From Marinicella sediminis (GTDB lineage: Bacteria > Pseudomonadota > Gammaproteobacteria > Xanthomonadales > Marinicellaceae), in the NCBI RefSeq assembly GCF_002000055.1, contig NZ_MVBD01000005.1, positions 186,001-250,000 on the forward strand: DNA of 64,000 nt, read 5' to 3'. The translations under genes and the position numbers were made by a program. Below, in pieces: positions 29,844 through 38,500 of this stretch (its first letter is position 1; every line of letters begins with the position of its first letter). Below the pieces are notes generated by a model that was not told the DNA's origin, did not search any database, and saw nothing but the letters and a program-made list of their open reading frames with translations.

Positions 29844-31706
29844 TCAGCCCAATTGCCCCTGGTTGTACTTCTGAGTCACCACATCCTGATACGTTCTGAT
29901 CAGTTCAAAAGCATCTTTGAGGTGTCGGCGTTCCAGGGATGACAGTTCATCAGGATTGATGTAATTGTTGGCCTCCTGACCGCGTTTGATGTTTCTGACC
30001 TGGTGTTGCAGCCTGATCAGGCTCAGCAATTCAAAACTGTCACGCAAGTCTACGGCTGCTTCATTTGAAATGACGCCGGATTCACTGGCCCGTTTGATGC
30101 GTTCCAAAGTGTTAATGACCTCGGTACCGGCATCCAGGGCAAAAACCCTGGCAATGTCAGTGCAGGGCATGATGCCGCGTTTTTTGATGTCCAGGGTTTT
30201 GTGTTCCGCACCATGTTGTTCAAGTACAAACCGGCGAAACAGACCCAATGGCGGTTTATTTTGTTGGGCATTGGCAGCCATAAAGGCCAGGAATAACCGG
30301 TTGTTACGGGTCAGTTCTCTGATGTGCTGCTGGAGCTGGTCAAACAAGGATTGATCACCATAAACACAACGCAAATCAAAGAAAATGCTGGAGTACATCA
30401 GGGCTTTGGGCTCGGGTGAATTGATCCAGCCGTCAAAATAGTGTTGCCACTGAGCCAGTGGCTGACGCCATTTGGGGTTGCTGGCCATCACATCACCAGG
30501 GCAGAACACATAGCCGCAGCGGTTCAGGTGTTCACTGACCTGTTCACTTAACTGGGCAAAGTATTCACCGTGCAGACTGGCATCGAACTGATCAGACAGC
30601 AACAGACCATTGTCCTGATCTGAATGAGCAGTCTGGTCATTGCGGGCCAGTGAACCGGCCACCATGTAGGCAAATGGTACCGGTGCTGGCCCCAGTTCCC
30701 GGACGCACAATTCAATCACTTTGCTGGCAAAGGCGCGGCCGATGGAACTGATGGAATATGCAATGTCGCTGGCATTCAGGCCTGCATCCACTTGTTTGGT
30801 CAGAACCACTGGTAATTGCTGGCTGAGTTGTGGTAATTGTGACAGTGATTGACTCTTATGAATTTGGTTAACCAGGTATATGGGGTTATGACTTTGGTGA
30901 TGCATCAGGTCAGTTGCTGTGACCATTCCAAGCAGTTGTCCGTCTTCAACCACTGGTAAATGCCTGATGTTCATCCGGGTCATCAGCAGCATGGCCTCCA
31001 GACCGCTGTGCCGTCGATCAATGCTGATCGGCTCTGGTGTCATTACGCTGGCAATCGGTTGTTGGGTGTCCAGACCCATGGCCACCACTTTGGTGCAAAA
31101 CAGCCGGTCTGTGACAATGCCTTTGATACCGGTTTCATCGATCACCAGCGCCGCGGTTTGATGGCTGTTCTTCATTTGCAATGCCGCATCGGCGATGCTG
31201 TCTTGCTGTTGTAATGTCAGCACTTCCTGGTGCATGAAGTCAGCGGCTTTGGATTTAATCAGGCTGTTTTCAGGTGGGCTCCTGAGTAACTGCAAGGCGC
31301 TTTTCAGGCGCTCATGCTTTTGTTGACTGAAATACTGATTGAAGGCTTGGTTGTTCTCCATCAATTTGCGGTATCGGGCTTTGGGAATCAGGTAAAACAA
31401 ACTGTCTTCAATTGTGCTGACCCGGTTTTTGATGATGCCACCACGCTCAATGGCGCGGTGTCCGAAAAAATCTTTTTGGCCAAACTGGGCAACCAGACCG
31501 TCATTGTGGTCAGTGCGGGTCACCGCGCCAGACCTGATCAGGTACAGCCATTCGTTGTGCTGACCTGGTTCCAGAACCGTTTGGTTTCTGGAGAAATAAG
31601 TGATTTCTATGTTTTCAGCCAGTTCTTTTAATTCATCAGAGGATAATTGATTAAGTGGGTGGCAAAGCAGTAAGAAATCATGAATTTCCAGTTGTTCAAT
31701 TTCCAT
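29844..31706 (-). CDS. cNMP-binding / CBS / DUF294 nucleotidyltransferase-like protein
   Basis: The 620-residue protein shows a cyclic-nucleotide-binding domain at about 8-125 (LEPGQHNEWLYLIRSGAVTR), two CBS motifs at about 155-275 (SIADAALQMKN, GIVTDRLF, MNIRHLPVVEDGQLLGMVTA), a DUF294 nucleotidyltransferase-like domain with GSLARNDQTAHSDQDNGLL, and a helical C-terminal domain. GlnD-like chemistry is possible but the reaction is unproven. It starts within TGATG, overlapping the upstream stop by one base, so translation is probably coupled. Nucleotide sensing that tunes acetate metabolism is an inference from position. Confidence 0.85.
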   Translation of the reverse strand: MEIEQLEIHDFLLLCHPLNQLSSDELKELAENIEITYFSRNQTVLEPGQHNEWLYLIRSGAVTRTDHNDGLVAQFGQKDFFGHRAIERGGIIKNRVSTIEDSLFYLIPKARYRKLMENNQAFNQYFSQQKHERLKSALQLLRSPPENSLIKSKAADFMHQEVLTLQQQDSIADAALQMKNSHQTAALVIDETGIKGIVTDRLFCTKVVAMGLDTQQPIASVMTPEPISIDRRHSGLEAMLLMTRMNIRHLPVVEDGQLLGMVTATDLMHHQSHNPIYLVNQIHKSQSLSQLPQLSQQLPVVLTKQVDAGLNASDIAYSISSIGRAFASKVIELCVRELGPAPVPFAYMVAGSLARNDQTAHSDQDNGLLLSDQFDASLHGEYFAQLSEQVSEHLNRCGYVFCPGDVMASNPKWRQPLAQWQHYFDGWINSPEPKALMYSSIFFDLRCVYGDQSLFDQLQQHIRELTRNNRLFLAFMAANAQQNKPPLGLFRRFVLEQHGAEHKTLDIKKRGIMPCTDIARVFALDAGTEVINTLERIKRASESGVISNEAAVDLRDSFELLSLIRLQHQVRNIKRGQEANNYINPDELSSLERRHLKDAFELIRTYQDVVTQKYNQGQLG

Positions 31707-32140
31707 CAGAACCTCACAGCAGTCTCAGTATAAAGGGCGTCGCCAGACAGATTAAAGGCCAGTCTGAGTTGGTTAAATGACTTCAACTGGTCCTCTGGAG
31801 AAAGCTTGATTTGCCAATATTTTCCATCATCGCTTTTCATCAATGGGAATTGTCGGAACGTCTGGTCACTGCCAAGTGCCACACTCAGATCGTTGATGGG
31901 TTGGTTGCTGATGAAGGCCAGTTGCTGCTGTTGTTGCTTGTCAGCACTGAGTAATTTAAGTTCAAACTGACCGTGGGTCATCAGGCAGGCATTTTCTGTG
32001 GGCTGGCAGGAGCCAATAACCAGTAAACGGCCTTTTCCGCGCTCAGTTTGTTCAGGCGTAACCAGTAAGCCAGTGATGGCATAAGACAACAATGCCAATA
32101 CCGGGGCCATGAAAAATGCAATTTTTAAATGTCTGTTCAT
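31706..32140 (-). CDS. membrane-anchored hypothetical protein of the actP/DUF294 cluster
   Basis: The 144-residue protein has one N-terminal helix (IAFFMAPVLALLSYAITGLLV) and an exported beta-rich domain with two Cys (GSCQPTENAC) that might form a disulphide. I do not recognise a named family. Its stop shares a base with the ATG of the DUF294 gene, so it is the first gene of a three-gene unit. The Shine-Dalgarno region is weak. Confidence 0.75.
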   Translation of the reverse strand: MNRHLKIAFFMAPVLALLSYAITGLLVTPEQTERGKGRLLVIGSCQPTENACLMTHGQFELKLLSADKQQQQQLAFISNQPINDLSVALGSDQTFRQFPLMKSDDGKYWQIKLSPEDQLKSFNQLRLAFNLSGDALYTETAVRF

Positions 32141-32171
32141 CTGGTTATTTTATGTCAATTTTAAGTGCAAA

Positions 32172-32195
32172 AAGAGGCTCAATAATGAGCCTCTT
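32172..32195 (-). terminator. terminator of the porin gene
   Basis: A perfect 10-bp stem (AAGAGGCTCA / TGAGCCTCTT) with an ATAA loop. On the minus strand it is followed by a short T-run. It separates the porin from the DUF294 unit. Confidence 0.75.
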
Positions 32196-32220
32196 GACTG
32201 GTGATCAGCTAAAACCTGTA

Positions 32221-33507
32221 TCAGAATGCATATTTGGCACTGAAAATCAGCCGGTTTAACTCACCATCAGTGCCATTTTCCAATTCCCGTTTACCGTGCA
32301 GAAAACCAATACCTAAGGTGATTTTACTGGCTGGTGAATACATCAGGTTGAGCTGTGCGCTTTGTGAAGATTTGGTCACACCCAATCCGGTGTAATCCCG
32401 GTTGTTATCAATGTCTATGCGGGAGAGGATGAAGCTGGAGCGCAGTTTGTCATTCCAGTGATGGCGGTAAGCCACTGCCACAGCTGTAGAGTCAATGGCG
32501 TCCAGCGAACCATTGTCGGTAATCACTGCACCGTTGGCTGTGTTCAAACCAACGTAACGACCCATGCCAGATCCCGAAGCCAGATTGAATTTCAAGTCAT
32601 CTTTATCGCCAATATTGAATTTGCCGGTCAGGCTTAAGCCAAATGAGGTTTCACTTTCGTTATTGCCTACCACATCGTATTCCAGGCTTCTGACCAATCC
32701 GGCCACAGCCACATGGCCCCAATCGGCTTTGTGGGTGTATTTAGCCACCAGATCAGGCATGCCATTGTCGTCTGAAACGATGCGGCCACCACCGCCAAAC
32801 GGGGTGATGGTTGATTCAGGGTTTTCCAGGGCCAGTTGCCAGGGACCATTGGTGTATCGAACCATGGCTTGTCTTTCAAACACAATGCCATCTGATGCAG
32901 CCAGAAAATCTGCTGATTCAGGCAGGGCGCCGACATCCTGAAAGGTACTCCAGGTTTGGCCAAACAACCAATTATTGTAGGTCAGGAAAGCATGTCTCAT
33001 ACGTGGTTGATAGGAATTACTCACCCGTTCATTACCACTTGGTGGGAGCAGGAAATCCATTTCTATGAACGTGCCTAATTTATCACCATTGGCCAGCACA
33101 TGACTGCTTTTGAAATTGATTCTGGATTCTTTGGCGCCCAAATCAAAATCTGTGCTTTCGCCTTCACCACCCACTGGTATGGTGCCAGGAATGTAAAAGT
33201 CCCTGCCGGCTGAACCACTGGCCAGATCACCATCGCTGTAGGCAGAAAAAGAGGCAGTGGCTTTGACAAATCCGCCAAAAGAATAATTATGTTGTTCTGC
33301 GCTTTTGCTGTCCTCTTTGGCGGTGGATTTGGCAGCCGGAGCGCTGTCTGGTTTGTCAGCCACCTCCTTCTTCAGTTCCATCAGCATGGCTTCCAATGAA
33401 GCAATTTTGGCTTCCAGCTGCTGGTACTTGCTGTCTTCAGCCAGGGCGCCACCACTGAACAGAGCGGTAGATACGGCCACAGCCAACAGTTTTTTATTGA
33501 ATTTCAT
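32221..33507 (-). CDS. DcaP-like trimeric outer-membrane porin
   Basis: The 428-residue protein begins with a signal peptide (KLLAVAVSTALFSGGALA), followed by a coiled coil (YQQLEAKIASLEAMLMELKK) that would form a trimeric periplasmic extension, then a 16-stranded-type barrel opening with YSFGGFVKATASFSAYSDGD and ending in the terminal Phe of AKYAF. These match DcaP-like porins, which admit negatively charged small molecules such as dicarboxylates. GGAGG precedes the ATG. A diverged copy of the proposed CrbR site lies upstream, which would tie it to acetate use. Confidence 0.85.
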   Translation of the reverse strand: MKFNKKLLAVAVSTALFSGGALAEDSKYQQLEAKIASLEAMLMELKKEVADKPDSAPAAKSTAKEDSKSAEQHNYSFGGFVKATASFSAYSDGDLASGSAGRDFYIPGTIPVGGEGESTDFDLGAKESRINFKSSHVLANGDKLGTFIEMDFLLPPSGNERVSNSYQPRMRHAFLTYNNWLFGQTWSTFQDVGALPESADFLAASDGIVFERQAMVRYTNGPWQLALENPESTITPFGGGGRIVSDDNGMPDLVAKYTHKADWGHVAVAGLVRSLEYDVVGNNESETSFGLSLTGKFNIGDKDDLKFNLASGSGMGRYVGLNTANGAVITDNGSLDAIDSTAVAVAYRHHWNDKLRSSFILSRIDIDNNRDYTGLGVTKSSQSAQLNLMYSPASKITLGIGFLHGKRELENGTDGELNRLIFSAKYAF

Positions 33508-33564
33508 AACATCCTCCAGATAAACGATGATGTCATGTTATGCAAAAGGACAGGTGACTGACTA

Positions 33565-33583
33565 TTAGCCTTTGGTTTATACG
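33565..33583 (-). promoter_or_regulatory. proposed CrbR site 3, upstream of the DcaP-like porin
   Basis: TTAGCCTTTGGTTTATACG keeps the gene-strand core ACCAAAGGCTAA, a diverged form of the two stronger sites. Its centre is ~34.5 nt from a -10-like CATAAC (plus positions 33537-33542), the same geometry as the acs and actP promoters. Confidence 0.45.
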
Positions 33584-33595
33584 ACTAAAGGCTAA
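33565..33595. repeat. inverted repeat downstream of the small membrane protein gene
   Basis: Arms TTAGCCTTTGGT (33565-33576) and ACTAAAGGCTAA (33584-33595) match at 11 of 12 positions around a 7-nt centre. It abuts the stop of the small membrane-protein gene and overlaps the proposed third CrbR site. It could be a mRNA-end hairpin or a doubled operator. There is no T-run. Confidence 0.6.
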
Positions 33596-33596
33596 G

Positions 33597-33884
33597 TTAT
33601 TTTCTGAAGACCATTGTCAGAATGGCAACGGCATATGCGGCCATGATTTTTTCATCCAGCAACAATTGCTTGCCATTCAGCATTTCAACGGTATCAGATA
33701 CCAGTTGGAGTACCACGCCCAGTAACAGCAACATCCCTGCGGCGTGGATCTTTTGTCTGGAGAAGAACCGGCCATTGATTTCATACTGTTTGCCATCCGG
33801 TTGTTGCAAAGCCTGTTTGATGGCCACACCAGCGATGATCAGGGCGATAAATAAACTCAGGTATTCACTGTAAAAATCCTGCAT
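33597..33884 (-). CDS. small integral membrane protein, unknown
   Basis: The 95-residue protein has about three hydrophobic helices (LSLFIALIIAGVAI, AAGMLLLLGVVLQLVSDTV, MAAYAVAILTMVF) and no motif I recognise. It diverges from the arsR gene, whose predicted operator region it shares, and lies upstream of the porin, separated by the inverted repeat. Its composition is normal for the neighbourhood, so I treat it as a real gene of unknown role. Confidence 0.65.
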   Translation of the reverse strand: MQDFYSEYLSLFIALIIAGVAIKQALQQPDGKQYEINGRFFSRQKIHAAGMLLLLGVVLQLVSDTVEMLNGKQLLLDEKIMAAYAVAILTMVFRK

Positions 33885-33923
33885 CTCATTGACCTAAAGA
33901 AACGGGTCATAATGATAACAAAA

Positions 33924-33954
33924 TTGACAAATAGATAATTAGATGATAATCTAA
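33924..33954 (+). promoter_or_regulatory. arsR promoter with overlapping operator
   Basis: A consensus -35 TTGACA (33924-33929) and a -10 TAATCT (33947-33952) have exactly 17 nt between them. The palindrome TTAGAT-GATA-ATCTAA (33939-33954) overlaps the -10, as expected for ArsR autorepression. The predicted start site falls at or next to the ATG at 33959, and there is no Shine-Dalgarno sequence. Confidence 0.65.
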
Positions 33955-33958
33955 ATAA

Positions 33959-34246
33959 ATGCATGAACAACCCCATCATGAATCCATGTTTCAGGCTTTG
34001 GCAGATGTTCAACGACGAAAAATATTACAGATCCTGAAACACAAAGAGCAATCGGTGGCTGAAATTAAAACGCACTTTGATTTCAGTGGAGCGACTTTGT
34101 CGCATCACCTGAATGTGCTCAAACAGGCTGATCTGGTTAGGGTCAGAAGGGAAGGGCAAAAACGAATTTATACCTTGAACCTGAGTGTGGTAGAAGAGTT
34201 GTTGCTGATGTTTAATGAAATGTTTAAGCGAGGACAAAATGACTGA
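33959..34246 (+). CDS. ArsR-family repressor, SdpR-like
   Basis: The 95-residue protein is one winged helix-turn-helix domain (ADVQRRKILQILKHKEQSV, FSGATLSHHLNVLKQADLV, RREGQKRIYTLN). No ArsR metal-binding Cys-x-Cys is present, so it is probably not a metal sensor. The next gene encodes an SdpI-family protein, and ArsR-SdpI pairs are known as SdpR/SdpI autoregulated units, with repressor sequestered at the membrane in Bacillus. It overlaps the next gene by 8 nt. Confidence 0.88.
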   Translation: MHEQPHHESMFQALADVQRRKILQILKHKEQSVAEIKTHFDFSGATLSHHLNVLKQADLVRVRREGQKRIYTLNLSVVEELLLMFNEMFKRGQND

Positions 34247-34895
34247 GAAAAAAGACCGTAAAACCCTGTTTGCAGTGGTTGCAGTGGTGCTTGTCACCTG
34301 GTTAGTGGCTTTTGTGTACGAGCCTGGATTACCAGAGCAGGTGCCCAGCCACTGGAACATACATGGTGAAGTTGATGGTTATATGGCCAAGCCATGGGGG
34401 GTGTTTTTTATGCCATTGCTTTCCACCGGTATGAGTATTTTGCTGTGGATTTTGCCGATGATTGCCCCCAAAGGATTCAAGCTGGACAATGCCCGTTCAG
34501 TGTATGAGTTGCTGGTGTTAATCATTGCTTTGTTTATGCTGGGCGTCATGGTATTGACTTTTGAAGCAGGTCTCAATGACCAGGTGGATATGAATCAATG
34601 GATGATGGTTGGCATAGGAGCCTTGTTTTTAATTCTTGGAAATTACCTGAGTAAGGTCCCAAAAAATTTCTTCATAGGTATCAAAACGCCCTGGACCCTT
34701 GCCTCTGATGAAGTTTGGTATAAGACCCATCGGCTGGGATCATGGACGTTTTTCATTGCCGGTCTTTTGGTGATCTTGGGCGGATTTTTGCAATGGCCTT
34801 TTGGCTGGATGATCGGCTTGCTGGTGGCAGCTGGGGTGATTCCGTTGATCTATTCACTGGTGATTTATAAAAAAATAGAAGGATTTAAAGAATGA
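34239..34895 (+). CDS. SdpI-family membrane protein (DUF1648)
   Basis: I start at the ATG at 34239 (218 residues), which has AGGA upstream and overlaps the arsR stop. An N-terminal DUF1648 region carries VPSHWNIHGEVDGYM. The C-terminal SdpI part has NYLSKVPKNFFIGIKTPWTL and TWxxTHRLGSW-like residues (VWYKTHRLGSWTFF), with about six helices in all. SdpI gives immunity to the SDP toxin in Bacillus; here no toxin gene is near, so a general envelope or signalling role is more cautious. Confidence 0.85.
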   Translation: MTEKKDRKTLFAVVAVVLVTWLVAFVYEPGLPEQVPSHWNIHGEVDGYMAKPWGVFFMPLLSTGMSILLWILPMIAPKGFKLDNARSVYELLVLIIALFMLGVMVLTFEAGLNDQVDMNQWMMVGIGALFLILGNYLSKVPKNFFIGIKTPWTLASDEVWYKTHRLGSWTFFIAGLLVILGGFLQWPFGWMIGLLVAAGVIPLIYSLVIYKKIEGFKE

Positions 34896-34941
34896 GCCTG
34901 GGTGACTGAAGGCGAGTCAATGCTACAATCAGTCTTTTTCG

Positions 34942-35472
34942 ATGGAAACAGACTTGTTGCACGCTTATTTTTACCTGATTCTGGCGTTTCTGGCCACCGC
35001 TGCAGCCAGCTATCTGATGTTTTACCTGATGCTGAAGCAGCAACATGAGCAGATGAGACATGCCATGGAGCAAAAGGACAAAAAAGCCATCAAAGCAGCC
35101 AGGCAGGACCTCAAAAAGCAACCCTGGTCCTGGCACCAGATTCTGATGGGTAAATGGATGGAGTTTGGTGGTGGTTTTTATGGTGTGATTGCGGTTTTGA
35201 CCTATGTGGTGGTCGAAAGCCGTGAGGTTTATGATTTTTTAACCAGTGAAGAAACCATCATGTCCACCATAGCCGCTTTGGGTGTAGGGGATGTGGTACA
35301 GTTTTTCATCAATTCCCTGATGAACTTCATCACTGCCATCACCTGGCCGGTTTACTGGATGAACAAAACCACCTATTTTTCTACCTGGATATGGTTTCTG
35401 GTGGTTTATGCCGGCTATGTTAGCGGACAGTACTTAGCGAAACACAATCAAGCTGCTGACTACGGGGAATAA
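34942..35472 (+). CDS. polytopic membrane protein, unknown
   Basis: The 176-residue protein has an N-terminal helix (FYLILAFLATAAASYLMFYLML), a highly charged cytoplasmic segment (EQKDKKAIKAARQDLKK) and two or three more helices near 75-95, 105-135 and 145-165. I do not recognise a family. A TACAAT at 34924-34929 lies only 12 nt before the ATG, so the leader would be very short, and no good -35 is present. It may be transcribed with arsR-sdpI. Confidence 0.6.
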   Translation: METDLLHAYFYLILAFLATAAASYLMFYLMLKQQHEQMRHAMEQKDKKAIKAARQDLKKQPWSWHQILMGKWMEFGGGFYGVIAVLTYVVVESREVYDFLTSEETIMSTIAALGVGDVVQFFINSLMNFITAITWPVYWMNKTTYFSTWIWFLVVYAGYVSGQYLAKHNQAADYGE

Positions 35473-35485
35473 TACTCAGATTAAA

Positions 35486-35510
35486 GGGGCGCTGGCCTGT
35501 CCAACGCCCC
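35486..35510. terminator. weak hairpin between convergent genes
   Basis: GGGGCG and CGCCCC form a 6-bp stem around a 13-nt loop. The minus-strand side continues TTTAAT, suggesting termination of the large repeat-protein gene. The loop is long, so confidence is low. Confidence 0.4.
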
Positions 35511-35524
35511 GGAGCCGGTGATTT

Positions 35525-38500
35525 TTACTGCCAATTCATAGCCAGTGAGTGCCCCCGAAACGTTAACACTGCCTTCAGCCATTGTCGGATGTATTCCTGA
35601 GTGACAGATTTGCTGGACTCTGGATTTAACCTGAGTGTCATGCCCAGGAATCTGATGCGACCACTGGCCGCGTCAAAAGTGGGTCCATTGAGTCTGACTG
35701 AGCGGTTTGGATTGACAGGATCATAAAAACTCAGGCGGTTGAGGTATTCATTTAATCCGACAACCTGACTGGCTTCAAAACCATTGCGGAAAATAATATC
35801 CAGATTGGCCACAGAAAACATTTGAGTGGCTGAAGTGTCTTCACCGCCGTCGGTGGTCCCACCATCATCCTGCATGCTGATTTCAACCAGAGCAATGCCC
35901 AGGTTCTGACTCAGCTCCAAGATCAGGAATCCATCAGTGTTGGCAATCACCTGGTTTAAGACCCCATCAGGATCGGCCACAATCTGGCTGTTAAAAGTCA
36001 ATACTTGTTGTGAGGCCTCATCTGCGGGGCCAAACACATAATCATAGGTGTAGTTTTCAATGGCACGAAAAACCGGCGTGTTCCCATCCAGGTCGGTGTA
36101 CAACACATCACCAAGTATCGAAAAGTCTGGCGCATCATTGACGGGTGTGACAGTAATTTGCAGGCTTGAAGGCACCACATTGACACCATCAGTGACTTGA
36201 TAATTGTGGTCATCTGTGCCATTTAAATCGGTCGGGGGCAGGTAAACAAAACTGCCGTCACCAGCCAACATGAGTTCGCCACCCATGCCATTCATGGTGA
36301 TTGTTTCCGGGGTGGTTAATCTCAGGGTATCAAGGTCGGCATCGATGTCATTGATCAACAATCCACTGAATGCATCAACCACCAACAACTGATCTTCAGG
36401 AATGGAGTATTGGTCTGGCGTGGCAACCGGAATGGTGTTCTCCTTCGCGCCACCTATCAAGACCTGAATATCCGTCCTGGCCAGCACTTCTTCACCGTCT
36501 TTGACCGCCAGGTAAACCACGTAATTACCGGGCACATCTGGGTCATACTGATCCAGTGGAGGAATGCCATTAAAAAATGCATAACGCCAGGAATTTTGCG
36601 CCACATTGTTATTCGCGATCAGCCCAGGGTATGTTCCGGCATCACCAACCGTTCCGCCACCGTTACCGGTGTTGTTGTCTCCTATGGCATGATCAAAGAA
36701 AGGTGCCTGAGCCGATGGTGTGATTGGATCGAAAGTCACAAAATCAGTGCCTGGACCGGGATCACTGTCCATGCCCAGTTCATAAGTGTAGGCCGTGATG
36801 TTTTGATTACTCTGGCCATTGTAGTCCGTATTAACTGTCCAATCAAAATTCCAGCGGTTGTCAGTACCAGGATCGTTGTCATGATCGGTTTCAGCCAAAG
36901 AATAACTGTAGGTGCCATCACCATTGGAATTGGTGGTGCCAATAAACGGAATCTTGGCCCGCAATCCAACTTCGACAGAATCATTTCTGCTGATGGCGAA
37001 CAGCTCATTGACGTTACCTGATCCAAAGATGATGTCTGGTGTCACCAGGTCATCATAGGTTTGGCCGATGATCACGACAATTTCTGTCCTGACCAGGGTG
37101 TTACCCTGTTGATCCTTGATGGCGAGGTACACCTGGTAGGTGCCAGGGACATTGGGATCATAGCCATCCAGTGGCGAAGTCGGAAAGAAGGCGTATCGCC
37201 AGGACTGTTGCAATACGTTGCCGGTGGCCAGTAAATTCAGGTATTCGACTTCATTCGTGGCCTCAGTGCCTTGACCGTTGCCAGTGTTGTTATCACCAAT
37301 ACTGTGATCAAAAAACGGTGCCTGGGCACTCGGTGTAACCGGGTCAAAGATCAAATAATCGGTACCTGGCCCCGGGTCAGCATCCATCCCCATTTCATAA
37401 GTGTATTGGTTAAGTTCAGATCCATTGCTGTTGTCAAAATCTGTGTTCACTGTCCAGTCAAAATTCCAGCGGTTATCGGTGCCAGGATTGTTGTCGTGAT
37501 CAGTGTCTTCCAGGCTGTAAAAATAACGGCCGTCGCCAGCTGAATTGATCTGTCCGGAGAATGGAATTTTCGCACGTAAGCCCAGTTCCAATCCGTTGTT
37601 GCGATTAATTGTGAACAATCCGTTGCTGTTGCCTGTGCCAAAAATGACCTCGGGAGTGACATTGTCATCATAGCTGGTGCTGATGATGTTTACGACAATT
37701 TCATTGCGGGCTATTTCTACACCGTTGAGGTCTTTGATGGCGAGGTAAACATTGTATGTCCCAGGGCTATTCGGATTGTAACCATCCAAGGGTGCCAGAG
37801 GGAAAAAGGCATATCGCCAGGACTGTTGCAAAACATTATTGTTGTCCAGTAAATTCAGGTATTCTGTGGCATCAGTTGCTTCATTTCCGCCGCCATTTAA
37901 TGTGGTGTTATCACCGATGCTGTGGTCAAAGAAGGGTGCCTGCATGCTCGGTGTGACCGGATCGAAAACAAGGTAGTCTGTGGCCGCAGTTGGGTCTGCA
38001 TCCATACCCAGTTCATAGGTGTATGCGCTGAGTTTAGAACCGTTGCTGTTGTCAAAATCTGTGTTGATGGTCCAGTCAAAATTCCAGCGGTTGTCGGTAC
38101 CTGGGTTGTTGTCATGATTGGTTTCATCCAGGGTGTACAGGTACCGGCCGTCACCAGTCGAGTTGATGGTGCCGGAAAAGGGTATTTTCGCCCGCAGACC
38201 CAACTCAATGCCAGTCACTCTTTTGATTGTGAAGTTACCATTGCTGTTGCCTGTGCCAAAAATCACTTCCGGTGTTACCAGATCATCAAAAGTGGGGCCA
38301 CCAATCATCACTTCGATTTCAGTGCGGGCCAGGGTCAGGCCCATGGTGTTTTTGATTTCCAGGTAAACACTGTATTGGCCAGGTTGATCGGGGTCATAAG
38401 TGTCCAGTGGTGCGAATGGGAAAAATGAGTATCGCCAGGATTGTTGTAACACATTTTGGGTGGTCAACAAGTTCAAGTAACTGGCTTCATCGGTGGCTTC

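Noticed and set aside
34239-34895. Sporulation-delay toxin/immunity system around the SdpI-like gene
   Set aside because: No toxin or maturation gene is adjacent; only the regulator and SdpI-like protein are present.
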